This document shows positions 63,481 through 64,000 of a stretch of DNA of 64,000 bases, piece by piece. Numbering within the stretch: position 1 is the first letter of the stretch; each line of letters starts with the position of its first letter. The notes below the pieces were generated by a model. The model was not told the origin of the DNA and did not search any database. It saw only the letters and a program-made list of their open reading frames with translations. The position numbers were made by a program, and so were the translations under genes. The DNA is from Calliphora vicina (Eukaryota > Arthropoda > Insecta > Diptera > Calliphoridae): the NCBI RefSeq assembly GCF_958450345.1, contig NC_088780.1:65495533-65559532 (forward strand). Reading direction: 5' to 3'.

Positions 63481-64000
63481 TTTAAAATTTAAAAATATTC
63501 CATTTTGCAAAAATTGTTTATGCTACAGGCATGTCTCAAACGATTAAAATCTGTGTTAATGTGCCCAAGAATAAATATGTTTTCAAAAAAGTACCAAACT
63601 GTTTACCCGGATTTGGCCCAATATACACCTCGACACTCGAGTTCCAAATAACAACCTGTTAGTTAATTTTTCTATGAATCCAGTAGCCCATTTCTGTATT
63701 TCTCAAATCGAAAAACTTTCCGAGCCCTTTTTCTAATTCATTCCTATGTACACTGATTTGAAGAATTTAAAAGTTCTATCAAAGAAAAAGTATTAATAAG
63801 TAGTTTCTTGTAAATTCCAACTTTTTTCAGATATATTTAATGTTTTCAGGCTGGTTAATTAAGAAAAAACAAAAGTAGATCCCTAATCGTTAGCGAAGCT
63901 AATCAACCAAAGTATAACGCAATTGAGAAAATTAATGTTTAATTTGTTAATTCACGGATTTGGGAATTAGCTTGTTATTACCAAAAATACTGTAAGTACA
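63481..64000. other. Non-coding end of window
   Basis: Decayed array-like text with 'aaaaagtaccaaa' words to about 63600, then AT-rich DNA. 'cgttagcgaagctaatcaa' at 63889 is a short palindromic patch. No gene. Confidence 0.5.

Noticed and set aside
48794..64000. Further or alternative receptor exons downstream of exon B
   Set aside because: I looked for transmembrane (FYTVNL-type), vicinal Cys and second Cys-loop wording and saw none.

Overview
Eukaryotic, strongly AT-rich insect DNA, almost certainly from a higher fly (Diptera, calyptrate-like). The only clear host gene is a nicotinic acetylcholine receptor subunit, represented by two consecutive exons (47828-47982 and 48613-48793, plus strand). 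Nearly everything else is transposable elements in various stages of decay, many nested. The fly assignment rests on the receptor sequence, on a 17.6/297-type gypsy element with a TGGCGCAGTCGGTAGG primer-binding site, on Jockey- and LOA-type LINEs, and on dispersed repeats with ends like 'ataccctacacca' that I know from muscoid flies.

Layout. 1-4390: repeats, a piggyBac C-terminal fragment, two solo LTRs tail to tail, and a broken PIF/Harbinger transposase. 4392-10784: a degraded gypsy element (CsRn1/Kabuki-like) with an exact 796-bp internal tandem duplication and a TIR element in pol. 10785-11306: diverged tandem repeat. 11307-19607: a 17.6/297-like gypsy on the minus strand, with a Harbinger-type MITE in one LTR. 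19934-21812: an unclassified element with inverted ends. 23445-29345: a foldback element split by an RTE-like LINE that is itself split by a LOA-like LINE. 29554-33290: MITEs, a solo LTR, a minisatellite and part of a fly-wide repeat. 33295-36267: an internally deleted gypsy. 36735-37360: another solo LTR. 37365-41238: repeats, a hAT-type MITE and a small Helitron.

41335-47732 is a young, apparently complete gypsy with one intact 1395-residue gag-pol frame, LTRs differing at one base, and a 4-bp target duplication. It ends 95 bp upstream of the first receptor exon, in the same orientation. 48794-54780 holds intron and repeats, including a 2-kb perfect-geometry foldback element. 54781-56010 is an autonomous Helitron remnant; 56553-56693 is a THAP-domain fragment; 57360-58372 is a second foldback copy. 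58407-61215 is a pogo/Tigger transposon containing a truncated Jockey. 61500-64000 is a two-type ~115-bp tandem array interrupted by an unusual element built from GAAATAA-NN-CCCC repeats with a 9-bp target duplication.

How parts relate: the receptor exons splice in frame (phase 2 junction) and encode the ligand-binding domain from loop D through the Cys-loop. The transposons do not form a joint pathway; their nesting and target duplications give a relative insertion history. No bacterial-type operons, CRISPR arrays, rRNA genes or functional tRNA genes were seen. All family names come from reading motifs, not from database searches.
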